Below are positions 6,944-16,301 of a stretch of 34,405 bases of DNA, piece by piece. This DNA comes from Variovorax ginsengisoli (GTDB taxonomy: Bacteria > Pseudomonadota > Gammaproteobacteria > Burkholderiales > Burkholderiaceae_C): contig NZ_JAUJZH010000052.1 of assembly GCF_030486595.1 (NCBI RefSeq), forward strand, positions 1 to 34,405, given 5' to 3'. Each line of letters opens with the position of its first letter. Position 1 is the stretch's first letter. Below the pieces are notes generated by a model. The model had not been told where the DNA came from and did no database searches. It saw only the letters and a list, made by a program, of their open reading frames with translations. A program made the translations under genes and the position numbers.

Positions 6944-8256
6944 ACGCAACGCTGGGTCGGCTGCGCGCGGGCGAGATGGCCGGGGCGCAGCGGCTCGACC
7001 TCTGCTGCGGCCTGACCGAGCTGCCGCCCGAGGTCTTCGCGCTGGCGGACTCGCTCGAGGTGCTCAACCTCTCCGGCAACGCGCTGCGCACGCTGCCGCA
7101 CGACCTGCACCGGCTGCACCGGCTGCGCGTGCTCTTCTGTTCCGACAACCAGTTCACCGAACTGCCCGAAGCCGTCGGCCAATGCCCCCGGCTCGAGATG
7201 GTGGCCTTCAAGGCCAATCAGATCTCGCGGGTGCCGGCAGCGGCGCTGCCGCCCTTGCTGCGCTGGCTGATCCTGACCGACAACCGGATCGACGCCCTGC
7301 CGGCCGAACTCGGCGCGCGCGCGCGGCTGCAGAAACTCATGCTCGCCGGTAATCGCCTGCAGGCGCTGCCGAAATCGATGGCGGCCTGCCGGGCGCTCGA
7401 GCTGGTGCGTATGTCGGCGAACCGCTTCGAGGCCCTGCCGGGCTGGCTGCTCTCGCTGCCGCGCCTGTCCTGGCTGGCCTTCGCGGGCAATCCCTTCGAC
7501 GAAGCGCCCGAGGCGATGGCGATGGATGCGCAACCGACCCGGGCCATCGACTGGGCGTCGCTCTCGCTGCAGCACAAGCTCGGCGAAGGCGCCTCCGGCG
7601 TGATCCACCAAGCCGCTTGGCGGCAGCCGGACGGCAGCCTCCGGCCGGTCGCGGTCAAGCTTTTCAAGGGCGCCGTGACCAGCGACGGCTGGCCGCACAG
7701 CGAGATGGCGGCCTGCCTGGCGGCAGGGCCTCATCCGGGGCTGATCCCGGTGCTGGGCCGGGTCGCCCACCATCCCGACGCCAGCGCCGGCCTGGTGCTC
7801 GAGCTGGTCGACCCGAGCTTCCGCAACCTGGCCGGCCCGCCGAGCCTCGCATCGTGCACCCGCGATGTCTATGGCGATGACGCCCGCTGGTCGGCCGAGA
7901 CGGCCCTGCACATGGCACGCGGCATCGCTTCGGCGATCGCGCGGCTGCATGCGCACGGCATCCTGCATGGCGATCTCTACGGCCACAACATTCTCTGGAA
8001 TGGCCGGGGCGACGCCCTGCTCGGCGATTTCGGCGCCGCCTCGTTCCTGCCGCGCGACGATGCGTCGCAGTCGCAGGCGCTGCAGCGCACCGAGGCGCGC
8101 GCCTTCGGCTGCCTGCTGGAGGAATTGGCCGCGCGCTGCGAGGCGCCCGATGCGGCCACGGGGGCGCTGCTGGCCGGCCTCCAGGCACGCTGCCTCGACG
8201 ACGATCCCGCCGGGCGGCCGCTGTTCGACGAGATCGCCGCCGCCCTGGGAACCTGA
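6940..8256 (+). CDS. leucine-rich-repeat protein kinase
   Basis: A 438-residue fusion. Residues about 15-190 hold seven or so leucine-rich repeats of the LPxx/NxL type (LNLSGNALRTLP, LFCSDNQFTELP, LILTDNRIDALP, LMLAGNRLQALP). Residues about 205-435 form a Hanks-type kinase: glycine loop GEGASG, Lys240 in VAVKLF, Glu255, catalytic loop HGDLYGHN with Asp345 and Asn350, and Asp363 in GDFG. The HRD arginine is replaced by Gly, so activation-loop phosphorylation is probably not needed. No signal peptide or membrane segment is present; it should be cytoplasmic. ATG 6940 was chosen for its GAAGG site and the ATGA overlap; the open frame extends upstream but that part reads as a shadow of the MBL gene. 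Targets are unknown. Confidence 0.87.
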   Translation: MNATLGRLRAGEMAGAQRLDLCCGLTELPPEVFALADSLEVLNLSGNALRTLPHDLHRLHRLRVLFCSDNQFTELPEAVGQCPRLEMVAFKANQISRVPAAALPPLLRWLILTDNRIDALPAELGARARLQKLMLAGNRLQALPKSMAACRALELVRMSANRFEALPGWLLSLPRLSWLAFAGNPFDEAPEAMAMDAQPTRAIDWASLSLQHKLGEGASGVIHQAAWRQPDGSLRPVAVKLFKGAVTSDGWPHSEMAACLAAGPHPGLIPVLGRVAHHPDASAGLVLELVDPSFRNLAGPPSLASCTRDVYGDDARWSAETALHMARGIASAIARLHAHGILHGDLYGHNILWNGRGDALLGDFGAASFLPRDDASQSQALQRTEARAFGCLLEELAARCEAPDAATGALLAGLQARCLDDDPAGRPLFDEIAAALGT

Positions 8257-8257
8257 C

Positions 8258-9160
8258 ATGGCCGCGCTGCCGCTGCCCGTGCGCGACGGCGTCGGCCCGA
8301 GCTGCGTCGCGCTGCCCGAGGACGGCAACTGGCCGACCATCGCCGAGTTCCTGGTCCAGCGCTTCGCGGCCATCCCGCGCGCCACCTGGGCGGCCCGCAT
8401 CGAGGCCGGCGACGTCGTCGACGAGCACGGCCAGCGCGTGACGCACGCCCGGCCCTACCAGCCGCGGCTGCGCGTCTACTACTACCGCGCGCTCGACGCC
8501 GAGCCCGTCATCCCGTTCCAGGAGCAGGTGATCCACCAGGACGCGCACCTGCTGGTGGTCGACAAGCCGCACTTCCTGCCGGTCACGCCGGTCGGCAAGT
8601 ACGTGCAGCAGAGCCTGCTGGTGCGGCTCAAGCGGGCGCTCGGGCTCGACCATCTGGCGCCGCTGCACCGCATCGACCGCGAGACCGCGGGCATCGTGCT
8701 GTTCTCGGTGCAGCCGGCAGGGCGCGGCCCCTACAGCGCGCTGTTCGCCGAGCGCGCCGTCCACAAGCGCTACGAGGCGATCGTCCCCTGGCAGGCCGGG
8801 CGCGCACTGCCGGCCGTGCGCCACAGCCGGCTCGCGCCCGACCAGCATTTCATGCGCATGGCCGAGGTCGCCGGCGAGCCCAATGCCGAGACCCACTTCG
8901 AGCTGCTGGAGGCACGCGGCGACTGGGCGCGCCTCGGCCTGTCGCCGTTCACCGGCCGCCGCCACCAGCTGCGGGTGCACTGCGCAGCGCTCGGCATGCC
9001 GATCCGCAACGATGCGATCTACCCGGTGCTGTTGCCGGAAGGCAGCGACGACATCGACCATCCGCTGCAGCTGCTGGCGCGCGAGATCTCCTTCGTCGAC
9101 CCGATGACCGGCGCCGAGCGGCGATTCACGAGCCTGCGTTCGCTCGCCTTGCCGGCCTGA
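8258..9160 (+). CDS. RNA pseudouridine synthase, RluA family
   Basis: A 300-residue pseudouridine synthase. The catalytic aspartate is Asp140 in LHRIDRETAG, the RluA-type motif. The family C-terminal motif TGRRHQLRVH is present. The N-terminal part (residues 25-75) is a small S4-like or truncated RNA-binding region. Such enzymes isomerise uridine in rRNA or tRNA; members of this length and form in beta-proteobacteria are often given as 23S rRNA or tRNA pseudouridine synthases without a proven target. The ATG follows the kinase stop after one base, so the two are co-translated. ATG 8258 was chosen over upstream in-frame codons that lie inside the kinase gene. Confidence 0.9.
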   Translation: MAALPLPVRDGVGPSCVALPEDGNWPTIAEFLVQRFAAIPRATWAARIEAGDVVDEHGQRVTHARPYQPRLRVYYYRALDAEPVIPFQEQVIHQDAHLLVVDKPHFLPVTPVGKYVQQSLLVRLKRALGLDHLAPLHRIDRETAGIVLFSVQPAGRGPYSALFAERAVHKRYEAIVPWQAGRALPAVRHSRLAPDQHFMRMAEVAGEPNAETHFELLEARGDWARLGLSPFTGRRHQLRVHCAALGMPIRNDAIYPVLLPEGSDDIDHPLQLLAREISFVDPMTGAERRFTSLRSLALPA

Positions 9161-9258
9161 ACTGGCGCCAAGGTGACGCCCGCCGACGCCGGGCCGCACT
9201 AAGCTCGCGAAAGCCGCATCGTCCGGCACCCGCACCGAACACCCAGGAGACACACCGC

Positions 9259-10029
9259 ATGGACACCACCCAACTCTTCTCGCTCAAGGGCCGCACCGCG
9301 CTCATCACCGGCGGCTCGCGCGGCATCGGCCGGATGATCGCCGAGGGCTTCCTGGCCCAGGGCGCCCGCGTCTACATCTCGGCGCGCAAGGCCGCGGCCT
9401 GCGACCAGACCGCCAAGGAGCTGTCGGCCTTCGGCCACTGCGTCTCGCTGCCGGCCGACGTCTCGACCTTGCAGGGCGCGCAAGCGCTGGCCGATGCCTA
9501 TGCGAAGCACGAAGGCTCGCTCGACATCCTGGTCAACAACGCCGGCGCGGCCTGGGGCGCGCCCTACGCCGAGTTCCCCGAGAGCGGCTGGGACAAGGTG
9601 GTCGACCTGAACCTCAAGACGCCCTTCTTCCTGACCCAGGCACTGACGCCGATGCTCAAGAAGGCGGCCACCGACCACCTGGCCAAGGTCATCAACATCG
9701 CCTCGATCGACGGCATCTCGGTCAATCCGCAGGAAACCTATTCGTACGCCGCCAGCAAGGCCGGCCTGATCCAGCTCACGCGCCGCATGGCGCTGCGCCT
9801 GGCGCAGGACCGCATCGTGGTCAGCGCGATCGCGCCAGGCGCCTTCGCGTCGGACATGAACAAGGACGCACGCGACCATGGTGAAGAGGTGAAGGCGCGC
9901 ATTCCGGCCGGCCGCATCGGCGAGCCCGAGGACATGGCAGCGGCCGCGATCTACCTGGCTTCGCGGGCCGGCGACTACGTGATGGGGTCGACGCTGGTGG
10001 TGGACGGCGGCGTCACCCACGCACGGTAG
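9259..10029 (+). CDS. short-chain dehydrogenase/reductase
   Basis: A 256-residue classical SDR. The nucleotide-binding motif is TGGSRGIG (residues 17-24). NNAG lies at about 93-96. The catalytic triad is Ser149, Tyr163 and Lys167 (YAASK). It oxidises or reduces a hydroxyl or keto group with NAD(P)H. The sequence resembles the FabG/gluconate-5-dehydrogenase-like branch; substrate not determined. A GGAG is nine bases before the ATG. The 98-base gap upstream separates it from the pseudouridine synthase gene, so it may have its own promoter. It ends 12 bases from the stop of the converging metallopeptidase gene. Confidence 0.92.
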   Translation: MDTTQLFSLKGRTALITGGSRGIGRMIAEGFLAQGARVYISARKAAACDQTAKELSAFGHCVSLPADVSTLQGAQALADAYAKHEGSLDILVNNAGAAWGAPYAEFPESGWDKVVDLNLKTPFFLTQALTPMLKKAATDHLAKVINIASIDGISVNPQETYSYAASKAGLIQLTRRMALRLAQDRIVVSAIAPGAFASDMNKDARDHGEEVKARIPAGRIGEPEDMAAAAIYLASRAGDYVMGSTLVVDGGVTHAR

Positions 10030-10041
10030 CCGGCTTGCTTC

Positions 10042-10923
10042 CTACCAGCGCGGCACCGGCTCGTCCTTGAGCTGCCTGCGCATCTGCTGGTAGTCGGGCA
10101 TCACGCTTTCCACCGTGTCCCAGAAGCGCGGGCTGTGGTCCATCACGCGCAGGTGGCTCAATTCGTGGGCCACCACGTAGTCGATCACCGACATCCTGAA
10201 ATGCACCAGCCGCCAGTGCAGCCGGATCGCGCCATCGGCGCTGGCGCTGCCCCAGCGGGTCGAGGCGTTCGACAGCGACAGCTTGTTCCAGGTCACGCCC
10301 AGGCGCGGCGCGAAATGATCGAGCCGCTCGATGAAGATGCGCCGCGCCTGGCGCATCAACCAGGCTTGTGCGGCGTCGCGGATCTGTGGCGCGCCGGCGT
10401 TCTTGGCCAGCGCCAGGCGAAGCACCGGGGCCCCGCCACCCTCGGCCCCGGCGTCGAGCACACCCCCCACGCCGTCGAAGGCATGGTGCGGATCGAGCGC
10501 GACCCTGACTTGCTGGCCGAGGAACGGGAAAGCGACGCCGTCCTGCCATTCGATGCGTGCCGATTCCAGCCGCGCATGGCGCTGCTGGGTCTCGGCCAGC
10601 TTGCGCAGGATCCAGTCGCCTTTTTCCCGGACGGCGGCATCGACGTCGCGCAGTGCCACCCAGCGCGGCGCCCGCACCGACAGTCCCTCGGCGCCGACCA
10701 GGAAGCCGATGGTGCGCCGCTTGCCGCGGGTGAATTCGTAGGCGACACGGGCATTGCCCAGCGTGACCTCGCGGGTGGCGCGCGGGTGCACGAAGCTGGC
10801 GGGGCTCACCGCGTCGGCCAGCGTGATGGCCGGCGCGTGCGGCCCGGCGGGCGCCGGCAGCGGCGCCGGTTCGTCGATCGACGCATCGAACAGGTCGAGC
10901 GTGAACTGCAGCAGGCCGCGCAT
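10042..10923 (-). CDS. YgjP-like zinc metallopeptidase (M48-related)
   Basis: A 293-residue protein of the YgjP/WLM-like metallohydrolase family. The zinc motif is HELSH at residues 253-257 (VVAHELSHLRVMDHSPRFW), with His263 a candidate third ligand. The preceding RWGSASADGAIRLHWRLV is also family-typical. Function in the cell is unknown; relatives are annotated as M48 family or SprT-like peptidases. An N-terminal stretch rich in Pro and Ala (residues 14-35) is likely disordered. ATG 10923 was chosen because the 17 codons before it overlap the upstream plsC gene. It starts ten bases after the plsC stop and is the last gene of the glyQ-to-ygjP series. Confidence 0.87.
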   Translation of the reverse strand: MRGLLQFTLDLFDASIDEPAPLPAPAGPHAPAITLADAVSPASFVHPRATREVTLGNARVAYEFTRGKRRTIGFLVGAEGLSVRAPRWVALRDVDAAVREKGDWILRKLAETQQRHARLESARIEWQDGVAFPFLGQQVRVALDPHHAFDGVGGVLDAGAEGGGAPVLRLALAKNAGAPQIRDAAQAWLMRQARRIFIERLDHFAPRLGVTWNKLSLSNASTRWGSASADGAIRLHWRLVHFRMSVIDYVVAHELSHLRVMDHSPRFWDTVESVMPDYQQMRRQLKDEPVPRW

Positions 10924-10933
10924 GGTCAGGCCA

Positions 10934-11701
10934 TCAGGCGGTGGTCGACGCCGCAGGCGCGGCTTCCGGCACATAGGCGTCGGGGTCGAGCCGGTGCATC
11001 TCGGCCTCGATCCAGGCCTCGACCTCGCGCATCAGCTCGTCGGGCTTGCGGCCGACGCTCGAGATGGCCGGACCGATCGACACATCGACCACGCCCGGGC
11101 GCTTGATGAAGGCTTTGCGCGGCCAGACCTTGGCCGAGGTCACGGCGATCGGCACCACCGGCACGCCGGTCTCGCAGGCCAGCCGCGTGCCGCCGCTCTT
11201 GTAGTGGCCCTTCTGGCCGCGCGGAATCCGCGTGCCTTCGGGAAACATGATGATCCAGATCCCCTGCGCGAGCAGCTTGCGGCCCTGCACCACGACCTTG
11301 TTGAAGGCCTGCGTGCGCTGGCTGCGGTCGATGTGGATCATGTCGAGCCGCGCCATCGCCCAGCCGAAAAAGGGCACGTAGATCAGTTCCTTCTTGAACA
11401 CGAAGGCCAGCGGGTGAGGCATCAGCGTGGGCATGAGGAAAGTCTCGTAGGTCGACTGGTGCTTCACGAGCAGGATGCAGCCGGCCAGCTTGTCGGTCGG
11501 CAGGTTCTCCATGCCGGTGACGCGGGTTCGAATGCCCAGCAGCACGCGGGCGCCGCCGATCGCCCAGTTGAGCCATGTCACGGCCATCCAGTACAGCGGG
11601 ATGCCGCGCTTCCAGAGCGAGTTGACGCACATGATGATCCCCCAGGGGACCACGGTGACGAGCATCCACAGGGCGTGGATCAGGGAACGCAAAAAATCCA
11701 T
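10934..11701 (-). CDS. plsC: 1-acyl-sn-glycerol-3-phosphate acyltransferase
   Basis: A 255-residue membrane acyltransferase that makes phosphatidic acid from lysophosphatidate. The N-terminal segment (residues 10-28) is hydrophobic. The catalytic H-x4-D box appears as VKHQSTYET, with His81 and Glu86 in place of Asp. The second family box FPEGTR is intact. The Glu is a known variant in this group as far as I recall and does not by itself suggest loss of function. Its ATG overlaps the gmhB stop by one base (TGATG), so translation is coupled. The gene closes a cell-envelope pair gmhB-plsC that is common in Comamonadaceae. Confidence 0.92.
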   Translation of the reverse strand: MDFLRSLIHALWMLVTVVPWGIIMCVNSLWKRGIPLYWMAVTWLNWAIGGARVLLGIRTRVTGMENLPTDKLAGCILLVKHQSTYETFLMPTLMPHPLAFVFKKELIYVPFFGWAMARLDMIHIDRSQRTQAFNKVVVQGRKLLAQGIWIIMFPEGTRIPRGQKGHYKSGGTRLACETGVPVVPIAVTSAKVWPRKAFIKRPGVVDVSIGPAISSVGRKPDELMREVEAWIEAEMHRLDPDAYVPEAAPAASTTA

Positions 11702-12276
11702 CAGACAGCCACTTTCAGCGCCGCGCGCGCTTCGCGCTCCAGCAGGAAATCGACGAAGGCCGCGAGGTCGTCATGCACGCGGGTGTTCGGCGGGTATTCG
11801 GGGGGCAGCGGCACGCCGCGGCAGGCCTGGCCCATGCCGGTCAGCAGCAGGTGCGGCTCGCAGCCCGCGGCCGCGCCGGCCTGCAGGTCGCGCAGGTTGT
11901 CGCCCGCGGTCGGCACGTTGGCGAGGTCGACGCCGTAGCGCTCGCCGATCTGCAGGAACAGGCCCGGCTTGGGCTTGCGACAGTCGCAGCCTTCGTCGGG
12001 GCTGTGCGGACAGTAGAACACCGCATCGACCCGGCCGCCCACGGCCGCCAGCATCTTGTGCATCTTGGCGTGCATCGCGTTGAGCGAAGCGACATCGAAC
12101 AGCCCGCGCCCGAGGCCCGACTGGTTGGATGCGATCACCACGTGCCAGCCCGCATGGTTGAGCCGCGCCACCGCCTCGAGCGCGCCGGGCAGCGGCGTCC
12201 ATTCGAGGTCGCTCTTGACGAAGTCCTCGCGGTGGACGTTGAGGGAGCCGTTGCGGTCGAGGATGACGAGTTTCAT
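11701..12276 (-). CDS. gmhB: D,D-heptose 1,7-bisphosphate phosphatase-like HAD protein
   Basis: A 191-residue HAD-family protein of the GmhB kind, which removes the C7 phosphate in ADP-heptose synthesis for lipopolysaccharide core. Recognisable parts are SNQSGLGRGLFD, the zinc loop CPHSPDEGCDCRKPKPG (with the catalytic Lys), and AGDNLRDLQAG. Motif I is odd: it reads LDRNGSLN, so the nucleophile Asp7 is kept but the second Asp, the general acid/base, is Asn9. The codon is AAC in the sequence. Activity may be reduced or lost, or the protein repurposed. The start ATG 12276 overlaps the stop of the nucleotidyltransferase gene by four bases. Family is clear, present function is not. Confidence 0.85.
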   Translation of the reverse strand: MKLVILDRNGSLNVHREDFVKSDLEWTPLPGALEAVARLNHAGWHVVIASNQSGLGRGLFDVASLNAMHAKMHKMLAAVGGRVDAVFYCPHSPDEGCDCRKPKPGLFLQIGERYGVDLANVPTAGDNLRDLQAGAAAGCEPHLLLTGMGQACRGVPLPPEYPPNTRVHDDLAAFVDFLLEREARAALKVAV

Positions 12277-12815
12277 GGTGAGGGGATGTCCTTCAGGGCT
12301 TCCAGCGCACGGCGCTCGGCCCATTCGACCACATGCTGAACGGGGTAGCGGCCAGCGTCCAGCAACCGAATGCGCGCATACAACACGGCTGGATCGATCA
12401 GGCCGTGCGCTAGAAGCGTACGCACATAGTCGGCATCCTTGTCGCGGCCTGCCACGCACTTGGAGACGGCAAGGTCATGGATCTCGGGGCAGATTGCGGT
12501 GAGGTCGCCCAGATAGTGAAGCGTTTGCCGTTGTTGCCAATCCGGCGGCATCACCGCCGTTTCCGGGCCCACACCATCGGCATGAAAACCGTGCGTGTCG
12601 TGGAACATCGACAACGCCCCGATCGCGCCATCGATCAGGTCGGCCTTCTCGGGATGCATGGCGGGGTAGAGATCGAGTTCCGTCGACACCAGCAACGAGG
12701 GAGGAATCGTGTCCAGGAGCAACAGGATGGCCTGGCTGCCGACCAGCACGAAAGATTTCTCTTTCGTGATGTCCGCAGCCGCGCGCAGCACATGCTCCAG
12801 TTCGGTCAGCTGCAT
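12273..12815 (-). CDS. DUF6036-like nucleotidyltransferase (toxin-like)
   Basis: A 180-residue protein with the minimal nucleotidyltransferase pattern: LVGSQAILL (Gly26-Ser27) followed by STELDLYP (Glu46, Asp48), the G-S...[DE]xD metal site. It resembles the DUF6036/AbiEii-type proteins that appear with a small upstream partner in many proteobacteria and are suspected toxins of toxin-antitoxin or abortive infection modules. The partner is immediately upstream (three bases apart). G+C is visibly lower than in flanking genes. The stop shares ATGA with the gmhB start, so its translation feeds into gmhB. Toxicity and substrate (tRNA, protein or other) are not shown by the sequence. Confidence 0.75.
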   Translation of the reverse strand: MQLTELEHVLRAAADITKEKSFVLVGSQAILLLLDTIPPSLLVSTELDLYPAMHPEKADLIDGAIGALSMFHDTHGFHADGVGPETAVMPPDWQQRQTLHYLGDLTAICPEIHDLAVSKCVAGRDKDADYVRTLLAHGLIDPAVLYARIRLLDAGRYPVQHVVEWAERRALEALKDIPSP

Positions 12816-12818
12816 GGT

Positions 12819-13133
12819 TCAGAGTCCCGAAGCGCGCCGCACTTCCTCGCGCTCTTTGGGCGAGAGGACGAACCCCAGCGGCGACGCATTTCGCAAGGTC
12901 GCGGCCCGCTCATCTTCAGCACAAACGGCGCGCTCGACTTCATCCACTCCACCTTCCAGCAGCCTCGCCCATTGATCGAGGTAGGCATCCGAACGAGTCT
13001 CCCCGCGCTGCTGCCGCCATCTCTGCAACGTGCCGCGTGCTTGCTCGAGCAAGCGCGCGTCCCCCCTCAGGCGCGCGATCGCCTGCCGGTGAAAGGCCAG
13101 CGTGAAGCGATCGATCTGTTGCGGAGTCGGCAT
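12819..13133 (-). CDS. small partner of the nucleotidyltransferase (antitoxin-like)
   Basis: A 104-residue, mostly helical, charged protein without a membrane segment or an obvious DNA-binding motif. The C-terminal LRNASPLGFVLSPKERE is the kind of tail I recall from short genes that precede DUF6036-like nucleotidyltransferases. It starts 31 bases after the glyS stop on the same strand. The gene order (small gene first, enzyme second, three bases between) fits an antitoxin-toxin pair, but this is inferred from order and size. It could equally be an accessory subunit. No separate promoter is evident, so it may depend on the glyQS transcript. Confidence 0.65.
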   Translation of the reverse strand: MPTPQQIDRFTLAFHRQAIARLRGDARLLEQARGTLQRWRQQRGETRSDAYLDQWARLLEGGVDEVERAVCAEDERAATLRNASPLGFVLSPKEREEVRRASGL

Positions 13134-13164
13134 GGGGAGATGGTGGTGGTGCAGCCCGCGATGG

Positions 13165-15306
13165 TCAAGCCGCCAGCCGTTCCAGCTGCGCCACCCGGTT
13201 CATCGCCGCATGCAGCAGCATCAGCAGCCCGAGCCGGTTCAGCCGCAGGTCGGCCTGCTCGGCATTGACCATCACGCCGTCGAAGAAGGCGTCGACCGGC
13301 CCGCGCAGCGCCGCCAGCGTCTGCAGCGAGGCGGTGTAGTCGCCCTTCTCGAACTGGGCGTCGGCCACCGGCACCACTTCGCGCATCGCGGCGTGCAGCG
13401 CCTTCTCGGCCGGTTCCTTCAGCAGCAGGTCGCTGACGTGTGCATCGGCCTCGGGCGACTTCTTGAGGATGTTGCCGATGCGCTTGTTGGCGGCGGCCAG
13501 CGCCGGTGCTTCCGGCAGCGCGGCAAAGGCGCGCACCGCCGCCAGCAGCTTGGGCACTTCGCCGAGCCGCTGCGGGCGCGGGGCCAGCACGGCATCGACT
13601 TCCTGCGCGCTGGCGCCCTGCTCGCGCAGGCTGCCGGAGAGCCGGTCGTAGATGAAGGCCTCGAGGGCGTCGGTGGGATCGTTCAGCGCCAGCTCCCCGC
13701 CCTTCGGCGCATGGAAGGCGGCGAAGCCACTGCCCAGCACCGCGCGCAGGTCGAGCGGCAGGTGACGCTCGACCAGCATGCGGATCACGCCCAGCGCATG
13801 GCGGCGCAGCGCGAACGGATCGCGGTCGCCGGTCGGCAGGTTGCCGATGCCGAACATGCCGACCAGGGTCTCGAGCTTGTCGGCCAGGGCGACCACGACG
13901 CCGACCGGATTGCGCGGCAGTTCGTCGCCCGCGAAGCGCGGCTTGTAGTGGTCTTCGATCGCGTCGGCCACCGCGGCGTCGAGGCCGTCGTGCAGCGCGT
14001 AGTAGCGGCCCATCGTGCCCTGCAGCTCGGGGAATTCGCCGACCATGTCGGTAACCAGGTCGGCCTTGGCCAGCTGCGCGGCCTGCGTGGCCTGGCGCGC
14101 CAAGGTGGCGTCGCCGAGCTGCTCGGCCAGCGCGCGCGCGATGCGCATCACGCGCTCGACCCGCTCGCCCTGGGTGCCGAGCTTGTTGTGATAGACGACC
14201 TTGGCCAGCGATTCGACCCGCGAGGCCAGCGACCTCTTGCGGTCCTGGTCGAAGAAGAACTTGGCGTCGGCCAATCGCGGGCGCACCACGCGCTCGTTGC
14301 CGCCGATGACCGCGCTGGCGTCGTCGGGGCGGATGTTGCTGACCACCAGGAACTTGTTGCTGAGCTTGCCCGAGGCATCGAGCAGCGGGAAGTACTTCTG
14401 GTTGGCCTTCATCGTGAGGATCAGGCACTCCTGCGGCACGTCGAGGAACTCGCGTTCGAATTCGCACACCAGCACATTGGGTCGTTCGACCAGTGCCGTG
14501 ACTTCGTCGAGCAGCGCGTCGTCGTCGATCGGCTGCATGCCGCCACCGACCTTCACGGCCGCTTCGGCCAGCTGGCGCGCGATCTCGAGCCGGCGCGCCT
14601 CGAAGCCCGGGATGACCGCGCCCTGCTCGCTCATCTGCCCGGCATAGCTGTTGGCGTCGCGCAGCTCGATCGGATCGACCGCCGCCTCGAAGCGATGGCC
14701 GTGCGTCTGCCGGCCGGCCGTCAGGCCGAGCGCGGCGACCGGCACGACCGCGTCGCCGTGGAGCGCCACCAGGCCGTGCGCCGGCCGCACGAAGCTGACG
14801 CTGGTCCAGCCCGGCAGTTCGCAGTTGGTCTCGAGCTGGTAGCTCATGACCTTCGGGATCGGCAGCTTGGCGATCGCCTCGGCCAGCGACTTCTGCAGCC
14901 CCTCGGCCAGGGTCGCACCCTTGGCGGTGCTCTGGAAGAACAGCGCCTCGGCCTTGCCGTCCATGGCACGTTGCAACCCCGGCACCGCGCCGGCGTCGGC
15001 GCCCAGCGCCGCCAGCCGCTTGAGCAGCGCGGGCGTGGCCTGGCCCGCGGCGTCGAGGCCCACCGTCACCGGCATGAGCTTCTGCGAAACCGCCTTGTCG
15101 GCGGCCTGCGCCAGCACGTTCGTCAGGTGCGCGGCCAGTCGCCGCGGCGAGGCATAGGCCGTGAGCACCGAACCGGCATCGGCCAGCCCCTGGGCGATCA
15201 GCTGGTCGCGCAGCACCGTGGCGAAGGCGTCGCCGAGCTTCTTCAGCGCCTTGGGCGGCAGTTCCTCGACGAACAGTTCGACGAGCAGGTTGTTGTTCGT
15301 GGTCAT
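13165..15306 (-). CDS. glyS: glycyl-tRNA synthetase beta subunit
   Basis: A 713-residue GlyS of normal length. It begins with LLVELFVEELPPKALKKLG, the conserved N-terminus, and ends in the helical anticodon-binding region followed by LLMLLHAAMNRVAQLERLA. Together with GlyQ it forms the alpha2-beta2 synthetase that charges tRNA-Gly; the beta subunit binds the tRNA. It follows glyQ after three bases. No lesion is seen. Downstream on the same strand the nucleotidyltransferase cassette begins after 31 bases, where related genomes would, from memory, have gmhB directly. Confidence 0.97.
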   Translation of the reverse strand: MTTNNNLLVELFVEELPPKALKKLGDAFATVLRDQLIAQGLADAGSVLTAYASPRRLAAHLTNVLAQAADKAVSQKLMPVTVGLDAAGQATPALLKRLAALGADAGAVPGLQRAMDGKAEALFFQSTAKGATLAEGLQKSLAEAIAKLPIPKVMSYQLETNCELPGWTSVSFVRPAHGLVALHGDAVVPVAALGLTAGRQTHGHRFEAAVDPIELRDANSYAGQMSEQGAVIPGFEARRLEIARQLAEAAVKVGGGMQPIDDDALLDEVTALVERPNVLVCEFEREFLDVPQECLILTMKANQKYFPLLDASGKLSNKFLVVSNIRPDDASAVIGGNERVVRPRLADAKFFFDQDRKRSLASRVESLAKVVYHNKLGTQGERVERVMRIARALAEQLGDATLARQATQAAQLAKADLVTDMVGEFPELQGTMGRYYALHDGLDAAVADAIEDHYKPRFAGDELPRNPVGVVVALADKLETLVGMFGIGNLPTGDRDPFALRRHALGVIRMLVERHLPLDLRAVLGSGFAAFHAPKGGELALNDPTDALEAFIYDRLSGSLREQGASAQEVDAVLAPRPQRLGEVPKLLAAVRAFAALPEAPALAAANKRIGNILKKSPEADAHVSDLLLKEPAEKALHAAMREVVPVADAQFEKGDYTASLQTLAALRGPVDAFFDGVMVNAEQADLRLNRLGLLMLLHAAMNRVAQLERLAA

Positions 15307-15309
15307 CGC

Positions 15310-16215
<906 letters not shown>

Positions 16216-16237
16216 GGTGGGCCTGGTGGCCGCAGGA

Positions 16238-16250
16238 GGGCGAAGCGCCC
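16238..16250 (-). other. hairpin in the glyQ leader
   Basis: A five-base-pair perfect stem (GGGCG, loop AAG, CGCCC) located 22 bases before the glyQ start. No clear Shine-Dalgarno lies between the hairpin and the ATG. It might tune glyQ translation or be part of a repeat. No T-box is expected in this phylum and none is seen. Confidence 0.35.
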
Positions 16251-16301
16251 GCCGAGGCGGCGAACCGGCCATTTTACGAGCCACAACCCGACCGGAGGAT
16301 T

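Noticed and set aside
11699..11703. PlsC H-x4-E box taken as an inactivating change
   Set aside because: His is kept, FPEGTR is intact, and Glu in this position is, to my memory, usual in related enzymes.
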